Source of the DNA: Branchiostoma floridae
Lineage: Eukaryota > Chordata > Leptocardii > Amphioxiformes > Branchiostomatidae
Reading direction: 5' to 3'
DNA length: 64,000 nt
Assembly: GCF_000003815.2 (NCBI RefSeq)
Contig: NC_049989.1
Location: 5,581,245-5,645,244 of the forward strand
Position numbers and translations under genes: made by a program. Below, piece by piece: positions 15,299 through 27,500 of the stretch. The notes under the pieces are model-generated. The model ran no database searches. It saw nothing but the letters and a program-made list of their open reading frames with translations, and was not told where the DNA came from. Position 1 is the stretch's first letter, and each line of letters begins with the position of its first letter.

Positions 15299-17034
15299 GG
15301 CGGCTTGGGTCTTGTTACGGCGTCAGCCACGAAAAAAACAAGCTTGGTTTCCCTGTAGGAACTCAGTGAGGCTTATTTTGGGGCGGTACAGTTTTGTATT
15401 GCAACTTCTGTGTCGTCAGTCGAGACCACAGTGAGCCAAGTAAGAAGCTTAAGCTGAGCGACGACGGTCTACTTGTAAGAGGTATTGGCAGATTGGTGAA
15501 CACGTTTTCAAGAGACAAAATCTAAGGAACAGTACATCATATGCTTCCTTTAAGGCAAAACCCTGGTAATAGTTCTTATCACCGCAGACTTAACCCCTTG
15601 CACACCCCACCCTGATCGCGCTAGAGCTGTTTGTGTACCCAGGGACCAGAGACACATACTCGCATAGTTTTCTAAAAATTACCGCCCGCTCGTTATGTGG
15701 GTCGGGTCGGTGGAAGGGGAGGGGTTGCGGTCGGTGATGGTCGCTCCTACTGGTGCAGTGAGTGTGAGAAATTGGCTGTACCAATGTCATTCACTGTTTC
15801 ATGGTGATACCACTCTTGTTTTCATCAACAAGATGTTCTAAATATAGCAGATCATAGGAAATCAATACTAGTACCACCGTGATACGCGCATGTCCCTTAA
15901 TCTCAAAGCAGATGTGATGATGTCGGTCACTTTCGTAACTTACGGCCTTACGCCTTTCGTGTTGGGATCACGTATAACATTTTCGGATCCGTTAATTGTA
16001 AAATCTTTAGTCTTGTAAGGCTTTTATTGACAATATCCCTGTTTCATACTAGTGGTTGTCATTTGCATAATCTGAAGTCATTTACTTTTAATGCAGGAAA
16101 CGAAATTTTGACTTTCGGGCCCACATGAGATTCTCATAGTTGTTCAGTGGCATCACTCGACGTTGAAAAACGAAGTATCCCATTCGCTTTAGTCACACAG
16201 ACGTCGAAGTTCTTCCTAGTATATATTTAACAGTACCAGTCAACGACATCCTTGAGTTTTTCATACTTCATTGGGAGTGCCAGGAGATGAGATGTAATTT
16301 GCCGAACCAACCGCCGTCCTTCCGAGGAGCTGCCGCCCACAAGTACCGCTTCCCGTGACTTATATACTTGTCTTGGCAACGTTTTCTTCAAATTCAAACA
16401 TAACGGTTAAACAATTTTCCTTAAAAGCCAATGGACCTGCCTCAAATGGGTGGGGTTGGGTTTCGATTCCAGCGTGTATCTCAGAGTTTGACCTTCTGAA
16501 AAACGAAATCGTATTGTATCAATACGTCGATGAAGGTCCATGGATACCTACATTCAAAAAGTGATTAAGAGTAGCAATTATCTATACATAATTTCGTAAC
16601 AGCACTGAAACCTTCACTCGCGTCCTCCATAGGTTCACATATTTCGTTACAACTTTCTGGCAGTGTCGCTCCCCGTAACAGCAACTTCAATGTCACACGT
16701 AAGTGTAGTGTTGACTTAACTGCAGGGTGGAGAATCTATCTGGCCCTCTGCCATTGAACTTCACCGACTGTGTGCTCATATTTGTACATGTCGGACAGTA
16801 AGGTTTACATCCACGAGTACTGCCTTAGTGTAGATGCCTCCAAAACACACACAGTGCCGCAAGTGTCTGAAATAGTGCGAGAAGTCTGGCATGACACATG
16901 ACGATCAGAAGGGCTCCATGTCCAAGTTTCTCCTTGCTTTTCGTAAGATGTGAGCGCATGTTTTCTCCATAGAGGTTTAGCGACTGTTTTAATAGCTAAT
17001 AAGGTTGTATGTGTTGACATAGACGAGTTTATTG

Positions 17035-17088
<54 letters not shown>

Positions 17089-18477
17089 TAGAACAGGCAC
17101 TGTCCACTTCATCTTACACTGAAGAAGAACTTCTCTAAGTGTGATATTATGATCAAGAACAGACAAAAGTCCTTTGCCTACAAGCTCACTAAGAATGCGC
17201 AATACAAACCTAACAATGCAATCCTTTTGACATTCATGCCCTGCTATGAAAAAAAAAAGTTTTGTTGTATTCTGGCACCTAAATGTTATAAAAACAAAAG
17301 ATAACACAGTACCTCCCAAATGTGAGCCTTGAAATCCAAGAACCTGTGATATTTCGTTTTGGTGGATTTACAGATTGTACTTCTTGTTTAAACATGGCTA
17401 GTTTAAATTTTTAATAAGTATGTACAAATTTACATGTGTGTGACTATATTAAAGCAGATATCTCTTCAGATCCACTTTTTCCATATTGTCCAAGCAGAGG
17501 TTTCGGTCAGGGGATAGTAGTGGCCAGGGTTTCTTACGGCTGCCTTCCTGAAAATATTTTTTGTGGGTTAAAGATTTATGTTTCTTTCTCTGCATAAGGA
17601 CCATCTGGCCATTGTGGCCACCGTTCTTCCAATTGCCCCAAGTATTAAGGATCTGCTAATACAGTGGCCTTTTGTTCACTGTCACTAGTTTCTTCAAGTC
17701 CTTATTGATCACTAGTAGAAATAAGTCTGGAAATGCAATATGTTGATTTCACAAAGAAAACATCAGCTAATAATAAAAGACATTTTTCACTTAAGTGGTT
17801 TTCTTGAAGCTTTTCTCTTTCACCATGATTAATGTACAAATGCTTCCTTTGTTTACATTTCTTATTACAGATACTTTCTGTAGATTGCAGTGTGCTCATA
17901 CTGTTACGTGTTAGGGTTTCAACGACAGTAGATTTGTGTGCAATCTACAGGTACTTAGTACATGTTTAAGTGGCCAAGCATTGATACAACACGTATAGGC
18001 TTACAAGAACATCACATTTTAGCTACTACATTGCCACAGTGAGTCTTGGCTAAGATGTACATGTAGAGTATCCTCTTTAGCAAAAGTAACATTACCATAT
18101 TTAGAAAGAATGTAGCTATATTACACATCATGCACCAACCAAAGAATTGACATCCTGGTCCAAGTTCATAAGGTCCCAAGACTGTTCGAAGGACGATACC
18201 ACATGATGCACTTTTCAAACAAGACCAGTTATCACAGACTGCTTCTTCACCAGTTTTTCAACTAAAAACATAAGAACACCCTCAACAAGAGACTCAACAC
18301 TTAGAAGCTTCATGTCTGTCACCTTGTAGAATAATATATCTTAAGATACATGTCATTCTGGGATGATTTGCAGTGCTTCTTACAGGTCTCCTTGCTTCAC
18401 TTATGGGTTGTTTTTTGGTCTATAGAAACAAAGTGCCCGTTGCTTTCTATCTGTCATTCGTTTTTTACATGACGATT
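15299..18477. other. Intergenic region between transglutaminase 5' end and SUPT6H 3' end
   Basis: No gene recognised. It must contain the transglutaminase promoter (right of 15298), and its right part should be SUPT6H 3' UTR (leftward from 18478), but I found no convincing AATAAA on the minus strand close to the stop, so the 3' end is undefined. A TCCAAGCAGAGG motif at about 17491, shared with the foldback elements elsewhere in the window, may be an element remnant. Confidence 0.4.
17038..17088. repeat. Compound microsatellite (TA)n(GA)n
   Basis: About 31 bases of TA dinucleotide pass directly into about 20 bases of GA dinucleotide. It creates spurious open frames with Ile-Tyr and Ser-Leu runs on the minus strand, which are not genes. 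Confidence 0.95.
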
Positions 18478-20532
18478 CTACGTTTCTTGTGGTTCGTCTA
18501 TCAGAGGCGTGGCATCTCCCATTGCAGAGATAGGGGTGCTCTCGATCATGGGCGTGCCCTCCACCATGGGGCTGGGAGACATGGTCGGGGCGCGATGCGT
18601 CGGTGTGCGATGGCTGGGGGTTCGGTGACTGGGAGTGTGGTGACTGGGCGTGTGGTGACCAGGAGTGTGGTGACCGGGCGTGCGGACCTTAGGCGTGTCG
18701 CCGCCTCGCTGCTTGTTCCGCTGCTGCTGGACCCACGCCAGGGCTGCCTTCCCCCAGTCGGTCCCCGCAGACGCAGCAGATGTGGAGGCCCTGAAATAGG
18801 GAGGAAGTCATTGTTTTGGTACTTCTCAATCTACCTGTATTACTGAACAAGTATGATCATTGTCTTGGTGCTACATTTACTATTGTATCTGTATTACTTA
18901 ACTAGATACAAGCTAGCTCAATTGGAAACTGCAGTGTTGCCACTGAATTAAAATCATTGTACAATCAATGACTAAAACCATTCTAATTGTCAGTGCAATA
19001 GAAGCAGACTGACCTATCTGAAACAGACGACAATAGCTAAAATCGACGTGTCATATAAGTGAATCTCCTGAAAAATAACTAGTATGACCACCCTACAAAA
19101 CATGCTAGATCTGGTGTATAAGCTTAGGCTGCAGGTAATATCACTCATAAGCCCTACATATTCAGCTCCTAGCTTTAACTAAAACTGTCATATAAAAAGG
19201 CCCAGGTTCCTGGAGACAGCCCCAATGCAAATACAAACTTGACCCTGACCTTGGAGTTGGAGCAGCTCGTGACGGAGTGGCCCCTGACGTTGAGGCAGAC
19301 GCGGCGGCCCGGCCGTGCCCGTGGCCCCAGGAGGACTGCGGTGTCGGCTGGTACCGAGGCGTGGTCTGGGGCTGACCTTGCGCCGGCGTGGCAGAGGGGT
19401 AGGCTGGGGTCATCATCGGCGTCGCCATGGGGTTGGGAGTGGCAAAGGTCTGGTAACAAGGGCAGAGCAATGTTAGCATGTTGTATCTTATGTCAATTCA
19501 TCATGTAAAACATAGCAAACTGTTGGGGTCACAAGGCAGTACTTACACTACATAACACCAGGAGTTTTTGTGTAGTCTGCAAAATATATACAGTTTGCAT
19601 CAGTTTCTGTTTTACATGTAGATCTTATCAAAGTTTCATATAATATCTTAGTCATACATATTTTCTATTCATGGTATGGTCATTTTTACTGAAAACACTT
19701 GTTCCATAATCTGTCAAAACAATGTCCAGTTGAACCATCTGAGCTTCATCAGGAGAATAGTCAATTTGTGGCCATGTTACTACTTTTTGGTGGTACCTTA
19801 GATCATATTTCCCATTTACACAAGCATTAGGAATCCTGTCATTAGTGACCATCTGTCCACATAGACCAAACCTATTGGTCCCCTGAGTGGTTCTCTCGGC
19901 CAGCTTTGACTACCTGACTGTACATGTACCTGATAAGAACTGGACCCTGCCGCCCCGCTGTACCCTGCCCCTGCATGGTACTGTCCCTGGCTCTGGCCGT
20001 ACCCCTGGCTGCCCCACTGCGCAGGCGTGGCGCTTGACCCCTGACCCGTGGCTGCGGCCAGGGCGCTGAAGACCTGCTGGGTGGACAGGTTGGAGGGGAA
20101 GTTGCTGATGGCCTTCTGCAGCTGCGACAGCTGTGCGGGATCCACACCTGGAAATATTGCCATAAGAGAAAACTGTTGTACACAAAATACCTGATTGAAT
20201 TCTTAATGTTTTAGCTCAAAGATTAATTGATACATTGAAAATTTTCCATAATTTGTTTTGTCAACAACATTGTTCCTAAACTAGGAAAACACATTTCTTG
20301 ATAAACCACAGAATAACCTGCACTAATGCTAGATGCAATTGGGCAAAACTTTAACAGAAATATCTGGACACATTCTGGTTTTAGTTGAAGACAGTAGTGA
20401 GAAAGGGTTCTGTGATACAGGCAGTAGTATCTCGTTACGTACCTTGCAGGTTGATCCCCGAAGGTGCAGGTGTGTTTTCTGGACGTGAGGGCGCCATGGG
20501 TGTCCTGTGGCGTACATTCACAGGTGTGGCAC
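18478..20532 (-). CDS. SUPT6H: SUPT6H exons 34-37: Thr/Pro-rich C-terminal tail
   Basis: Exons: 20532-20443, 20147-19930, 19449-19250, 18790-18478. Exon 35 keeps the conserved helix [20 protein letters not shown] and ATPAQW. Exon 36 is ATP/TTP-rich. Exon 37 begins near [18 protein letters not shown] (the human counterpart is DWGKMAEQWLQ) and then has six tandem five-residue repeats TP(G/S/T)H(H/R) at residues 1762-1791, before the conserved end [20 protein letters not shown]. The many Thr-Pro pairs are potential proline-directed kinase sites. Confidence 0.93.
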
Positions 20533-23500
20533 CTGTAGTGAAATAGTATACATGTAAGTTCTAGAGTAAAAAACAGACTGATGGCAATGTATTTTGATAC
20601 TGTTTGTATTGAAGAAATGCTACTCTTCCATTGCTCGTTACAAAAACTACACTATGCAACGAGTACACATAGGTTCAAAGTGGCTGGGAAATTCCAACAT
20701 AACAGTGGATCACTTAATTGTCATGTCCCTAACAATTGCAATTCTTTCAAGCAGCATAGAAACTCTCACTCAACCTTCTGATTAAGAAGAAATGGACATG
20801 CCAGAGCCAACATTAATAAAGTTAGTAGTCATAGTAGTAGTATCCAGTATTTGACTGTAAAGCTGCTTGTGAATTACTCATGTTACCACCTATTTTTCTG
20901 TGAGTCTACAAGACTACATGTGACCCTGCCTGTTACCTGGGATAGGGTCTCTGAAATGTTCCTTGAACCATCTGAAGAGCGCGTTCACCGAGTGGTGGAT
21001 GAGCTGGCGGAACCTGAAGCCGTCTGGTGTCACGGTCACAAACTCGTGCCGCGGAGATGTCTTGGGCTGATAGGACAGCAGGAATTTCCCTGGGTACTCC
21101 TGATGGACAGAATACACAACTGTCAATGACTAGCATTATCTCTTACCCGGTCGGTATTTACCATATGGCCTAGGGCTCCATAGTTTGATTCGAACAATTC
21201 AAACTTGCTTGAGTGCGCCAATGTCGGAAATTCTAACAACTGTCTCATTCCTTTTCCGGGTTCTTTTGTTCAAATTGACTAAGTTGTTGACCCGTTGTGC
21301 AGTTGATGTCACATCTTTTGCTCTTTTTTGCGATAAAGTTTCATAAACTTAAGTTTTCTCAGGTTGCCATGATATAAATAAAATACAACACAGGGTATTC
21401 TGTCCTCGATCCTACACCCGGTTGGGCTGTACCTCAGGTGCTTTTGTCACGGTGGCATGGTAGTGAGTCAAGTCAAGGATCAGGACAGAGGCATGATGTT
21501 GCGGATATGATAGACTTTATTCGGAGCTCTGGTAGACACGTCTTTCTCTGTCGGCTTCTCTCGGTCGAATCCCTGTACCCTCATACGTGTCACTTCTCCC
21601 GACCCCTCTACATCTGGTCCCACTTAGTCCGGTGACATTCCCCACACCAGGGGTTAACAGTGACTTAACACGCTGTCACCTCGTGACACCCTCGTGACAC
21701 CTCACCCCTCATTTTTTAAAACAATTTCCACATTGTTGACAGCTGTTATCAATTATTGATTACCGGGACATATTATCAGGAAGATCATCACCGCTTTTCT
21801 TTTACATACTTCTATACAATACTACTAATTCTTCTACAATGCAGGTCAGCGACATTCCGACATTTACAAAACAACAACAAAAACATAACAATTTACAACA
21901 ACAAAAGTTCATCAAATGGTTGCCAGGTGTCCCGCGCCAACTTCCTCCTCGGCGGCCGGCTTGCGCACTTCCGGGTGTGTCCCGGAACCACAGGGAAACG
22001 ACAGGAACTCCTCTGCCCGTCGGGAAGAGGCTTGTCTTGTCCACAGAGGCCTCCCGGCTAGATGCTCCCACGACGACGACTCCTATACGACGTCGGGCCC
22101 TCAGGACATCGTTGTCCGCCGAGTTGACTGTAGGATCTCACCTGTAGAGGTTGGGGTCGGACAGGACACGCAAAGCAACCACTGACGCACACACACCGGT
22201 CTCCTAACCTCGACACCTCAACTACGTCTCAACTCATCTCCTCTGCTCTCTCCTCTACGACCCTCTACGTCTCGACGTTAACATATCCTCAATACATAAC
22301 ACAACATACCGTATACAGACTTAACGACAACTACAAGAAACGCCGGACATATCTGACCTTCCATGGAAACAAACGAGATTTTAACATAAACGAACTACAC
22401 ATTACTATCCTGGGGATCGGGAGTAAAACCCACATGTATATCTATAATTCTATCTCTATATGTCTATCTTACATCTAAACTGACCCATCTGGTGACTCCC
22501 CCCCACTGACTTCCGCCACGTCCGCATGATACTCGCTGCTCAGCTAATCTATACTGTATTCCTGATAGCACTGACATAATTTATCTAACATTGGTTGCCT
22601 ACATTCTAACAAATCTAAAACTACTTCAACAAAGTAAGTAACAGAACTAGGCCGGTGTGCACGGTGCGTCAATGATATTATGCGAGCCCACCGACCTTCC
22701 TCCTGTGTCTCTCTCTGTACTGGCCGGGCCCGCTCTTCCTCCGGTCACCATCCCGCCCGCCGCGTGGCTGTCCAGCCTTGCCCCGGCCACTGCCGCTCTC
22801 TTTGCCGCTACCACAGGTCGTTACTGCCGCATGCACTCCGGGCCAGAGCTCTGTCAGAGTAGAAGTCGGCCTGCATCTCTCGGACGCCTCCTGCTCGACT
22901 GTGTAACGACACTCGCTCAGCGTCGTCTTGGTCTTGCCCCTTGCTGGTCAACCCCGCGGGCTCGGTACTCCGGACCGGCGCCTCTCTCAGTGTCGGGGTC
23001 ACTCAGCCTGTATTTTCTAGACGCCTCCCCTCCTCCTTCCTCTCGCTCGGTCACCGTCACTCGCTCGACTCTCCTTGTGCCTCAGCTCTCGTTTGCCCCT
23101 GTCCCGTCCGTTGCACTTGACTCACCCCAGCCGTACTACCAGATGTCACGGTGGCATGGTAGTGAGTCAAGTCAAGGATCAGGACAGAGGCATGATGTTG
23201 CGGATATGATAGACTTTATTCGGAGCTCTGGTAGACACGTCTTTCTCTGTCGGCTTCTCTCGGTCGAATCCCTGTACCCTCATACGTGTCACTTCTCCCG
23301 ACCCCTCTACATCTGGTCCCACTTAGTCCGGTGACATTCCCCACACCAGGGGTTAACAGTGACTTAACACGCTGTCACCTCGTGACACCCTCGTGACACT
23401 TTCGGAATACCCTGTGTTGTATTCTATATCTACTTTGCTAGTACAAATTCAACCCTTTCGGACAAAATGCAATACAGCTCTTTTCCCTTATACCCCCTTT

Positions 23501-24497
23501 TCACTAGGACAACACTCTTACCGCACTCTCTCGACAAAATATATAGTCACCTTAGAAGCACTGATGATGTAGGGAATTTTGGAGGGGGCTTTTTTCTTCT
23601 CATCCCGGATGATTTTCTCTATAGCCTCCCTCTTTCCGCCTTCCGCTGCCTGGTAGTACTTGTGGTTGGTCAGGTCTCGTACAAAGGACGCCATTGGCTG
23701 GATGTGGCGCGCAATGATTTCATCCAAATCTTCAAATTCCTGTTGGACACATGGCAACCTTTGTTAGCCAGAGAAACGGTTAGCAGTTTGATCTAATCTG
23801 AAATCAGGGATGTAACATTGGCTAACATCTGCAAAATATTTCTTTTGAAACATTTTTTTCAACCTCTCTCCCTAAAGCTCTGTACCTATTAGCAGTGCTG
23901 AAGAGTAAACCATGATGAAACCATTACAAAAATCTATTGATCTGACTTGCTTGGTGCAAGATAGAGATTATGAACCAAAGAAGAAAATGTAATTTTCCTA
24001 CAAGAGGGAATAATTTGAAGAAGCCACACTAATTACTTTAAGTTCTGTGAAACTCTCGTATTTCAGTACAATCTGGGAGTCATTTTTCCTTAACAGACCT
24101 CATTGTTAATCCAGAGAGACTGTCCCAGACTGAAGGCGTTTTCCTTCCCCTCCTCACGTACATCGATGTGCTGGTAGATTCCGTCATCAACCTTCCAGGT
24201 CACTGTCAAATGGTCAGGCCCCTGGAATAGACAGCGAAAAATTAAAGGACTTAACCCGAAACTTAAAAAAACCTAGCCACTTATATAATGCAGTTTGACT
24301 AATGTCTGAACATCATGCAACAAGTGGCTTATGACCTCATCTCTGAGAATTGTGTTGGGATGGCACCCATTATTTTAGATTTTTATTTTCTGCTGCCCAC
24401 CCGTGTCAGTGAACCCCACAGCAGTATAATTAAATGCTGGATACCACTAGTACTACAGTACTGTGAGCTGCAAAACTTAGCTCCTACAAACTTTCAG

Positions 24498-24538
<41 letters not shown>

Positions 24539-27500
24539 AGTACCTTGCTGCTGGGCCTGACGATGACATCCCCCTGGTCCTGGCTCTCCATCAGTTTAAC
24601 CGCCTGCTTGTAGCTGATGTTGTGGAAGCAGGGGTGCACGATCACACGCTTCACGTACGCTGGACATTGCAACAACCAAACAACAATCAGCCTTTTAAAC
24701 ACTTTCTGTTATCCAATTTTTGAATGAAGTCTACATACAATGTTTCTTCTTCGTTTTTTTTTTCTTTCTGTTTCAAAAATTAAATTCTTTTCAACTAACG
24801 TTTAAAACATTACAGCTTTCATTGATTTGACTACAGCTTACTTGTTCTGGCCTGTTTTTTCTTGGCCTCGTCATCTGCCTTCCTGTCCGTCTCCTCAGTT
24901 TCGTGGTCGTAGTACAGGTCCCTGGCAGGGCGGTAGTCTCCGTTCGTATCAGCGAGGTCCGACGACCGGCAGGATAGGTCCACGCGGAAACGCTCAATGT
25001 CGATTTTGATGATGCGAGTGTAGACCTCCATACCAGGCTGAACATGGAGAGAATTTAGAAAAGGAAAAATTAAGGATTTCTGGACTTCAGATACTTTTTG
25101 CCTGAGGCAAACCATCCCATGCTGGTGCCACAAGACCAATTGGGATGGAAATGAAAAATATGACATCAAAATCCATTGCTTCATGGTCTATTGGATTCAA
25201 CTAAAGTGTAAAAGACTTCCACAAAATTTGCAGCTTGCTCATTATTTATTTCCCAAATTGCCATAGATAAATGCTCCAAAATGAATAAGTTCTACCTTCA
25301 CTCTCTCCTCTGGGCTCTTCACATGTTTATCACTGATCATCTTGGTGGGGATGAAACCTGATACCCCATTGTCCAGTCTGGTCACTGCGCCTGTGGCCTG
25401 GCCAGGACACTCTGAGCTGTCAAAATGGTTCCACACCTGAGGGGACACAATCAGAGAGACTTGTACTTTTGTAGCACTGCACATGATCTAACATTTGAGA
25501 AAAGTCTACAAGTGATCGTAAATTAGTTTACATCTGGCACACCTTATGAGTACATGTACTATAATGTAGCCTTTGTAGATCAGTGCTTTGTAACCCAACC
25601 TTTCAATTAGCCTGTCAAGAGTCTAGAGTCAATTCCAAGTCACCGAGATGGTTTTGAAATAATATTTGTAATAAGTTTGAACTATTTTGAGTAAAAGAAC
25701 ATTTCAGTCACTAAAGTTTGAAATTGTTCAAACATTTCAAAATGAAAGTTTAAACATGTTTGAACCTTTTTATATTTGTTGGAACATTTGGGAAAGTAAT
25801 GATATCATTATCTCTTTATTTAGAACAATTTTCAAACATCTATGTGTTTTTGTTATTGTTCCAACATGTTCCAACATTTTGTGTCATTTTTTCCCTCCAT
25901 AAAAACTTTTATTGACCCCATAAACAAAGCTGCTAAGCTTGGTCCTTTGTTTGGCTCTTGTATTTTTAGATTTTCACTGGTGAGTCTTTTGTGAGAATGT
26001 GGCAGACAGACATTATTTCCTGCACTTGGCAGGGATGTGTGAATTGCCCTCTTCCCAGCCCACTGACCCAGTTTCATCATATTGTTTCCATGTTCGAACA
26101 TGTGATCACAAATGATACATCTATGTTGGAACAGTTTAGAAACTAACAGAAATAATGTATTTGATGTTAGAAATGTTTCTAACATGTTTGAATACTATAG
26201 AAACATTTAGAACGTCACATAGATGTTGTAAATAGTTCTAAACAGTTACTTATCACAGTTAGATTGTTACAAAGATTTCCAAATTGTTAGAACAAAAGGC
26301 AAGAAACACCCTCTCGGTAATATGGAATCGACTCTAACTTATAACATGTTGGTCATCCTTTTCATTTGAATAATACTGGTACACTATTTATTATGCTTAT
26401 TCATTTTCCAGTACATCAAATATTCAAATGCTGTATATGATCACAGTGTCTGTCATTGATGTCATGGCTAATAGGTGAATAGCTTTTCTAACTAAAGCTG
26501 TACAGAGATGCCTGTTTCAAATTCTGACCTCGCTGAGCTCGGGAAAGGTGTCCTTCTGGCAGAAGGGGCAGCGCCACAGGCCGGTCTCCTCGGAACGGAC
26601 AGGGTTGGCCTGGTCCAGCTGGTCACCCTGGGGTCTCCGGTGGGCAATACCGGTCACTCGACATTGCACAAGCTTACCTAGAACAACAGTACAGAATGTT
26701 GAAGGCACTCAATGAGAGATTAGGGCATGTTTAAGTCAATTTTCTGGTCATTTCTCCCTTGAAGATGCCCGCATCAGGGTCCTATCAAATGTTTTATCAT
26801 GTTTGGAACCCATGCAGGGCTGAAACCACTGGGGGTGTTTACAGTAACGCTGACAAACTGGTGTGCATGTGCCACGAGGAATTGTGGGTGACTGGCGACC
26901 TATCAACTTTGGGGGCTACCAAATAGAGACTACATGGGGAAGGATGCAGGAGACAATTTCATTTATACGAATTTGAAAAAAAAAAAATCAGTTTGTTTAC
27001 GTTGAGCCTTTCTGTATTCATTGGTGCTACCATAAAATAAGTGCGTTGCTGATACCTATGTAGAATGTCTCTGGAGTCTCCTTGGTCAGCATGTTGAACT
27101 TCTCCTCCACAGTGGGTGATCTGAAGGGTGTGCGGAGGTCCTTGTACATGGAGTTCAGCTCTGCACGGATGTCGTACAGCGTGATGCTCTTGTTCCCAAA
27201 ACCCTACAACAACAACAACAACGACAACAAAATGGTTAAAAGTTAACAATAAGTTCACAAAAATGACACCTATACATTTTGATCCATATTTCCTGACACT
27301 GTAGCATAAGTTTTGTCCAATTGTTGCTCTTTGGCTTTTTATCTAACTCTGAGCCAAAAAAAACCATCACATAAAATTTAGTGATATTAATTGCAAGAAG
27401 TAAAAACAAGACATAAATTATGCCTTTCCTTGTTTGCTACATTTTTGTTGCAATAACTAAGATTTGGAGGGGAACCTACTAGTATCTATAAAGGCTTGTG

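Larger units (their letters stand above)
21445..23398 (-). mobile_element. Non-autonomous LTR retrotransposon with identical LTRs, in SUPT6H intron 32
   Basis: Two direct repeats of 255 bases (21445-21699 and 23144-23398) appear identical base for base, start TG and end CA, and are flanked by CTTT on each side (21441-21444 and 23399-23402), a 4-bp target duplication. The minus-strand orientation is favoured: a purine tract (GAGGGGTGAGG) abuts the LTR at 21700, the LTR carries AATAAA on the minus strand (21516-21521), and TGGTAGTACGG just inside 23143 could be a primer-binding site. The 1444-base interior shows no gag or pol motifs; the plus-strand open frame at 22657-23334 is low-complexity and runs into the LTR, so I do not call it a gene. 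Class resembles TRIM/LARD-type derivatives. Identical LTRs imply a recent insertion. Confidence 0.9.

Noticed and set aside
17029-17319. Open frames with Ile-Tyr and Ser-Leu runs
   Set aside because: Produced by the TA/GA microsatellite at 17038-17088.
18373-18846. 157-codon plus-strand open frame
   Set aside because: Antisense shadow of SUPT6H exon 37 (18790-18478).
22657-23334. 225-codon plus-strand open frame in the LTR element
   Set aside because: Pyrimidine-rich, no gag/pol/env motif, runs into the LTR, and is opposite to the orientation supported by the purine tract and AATAAA.
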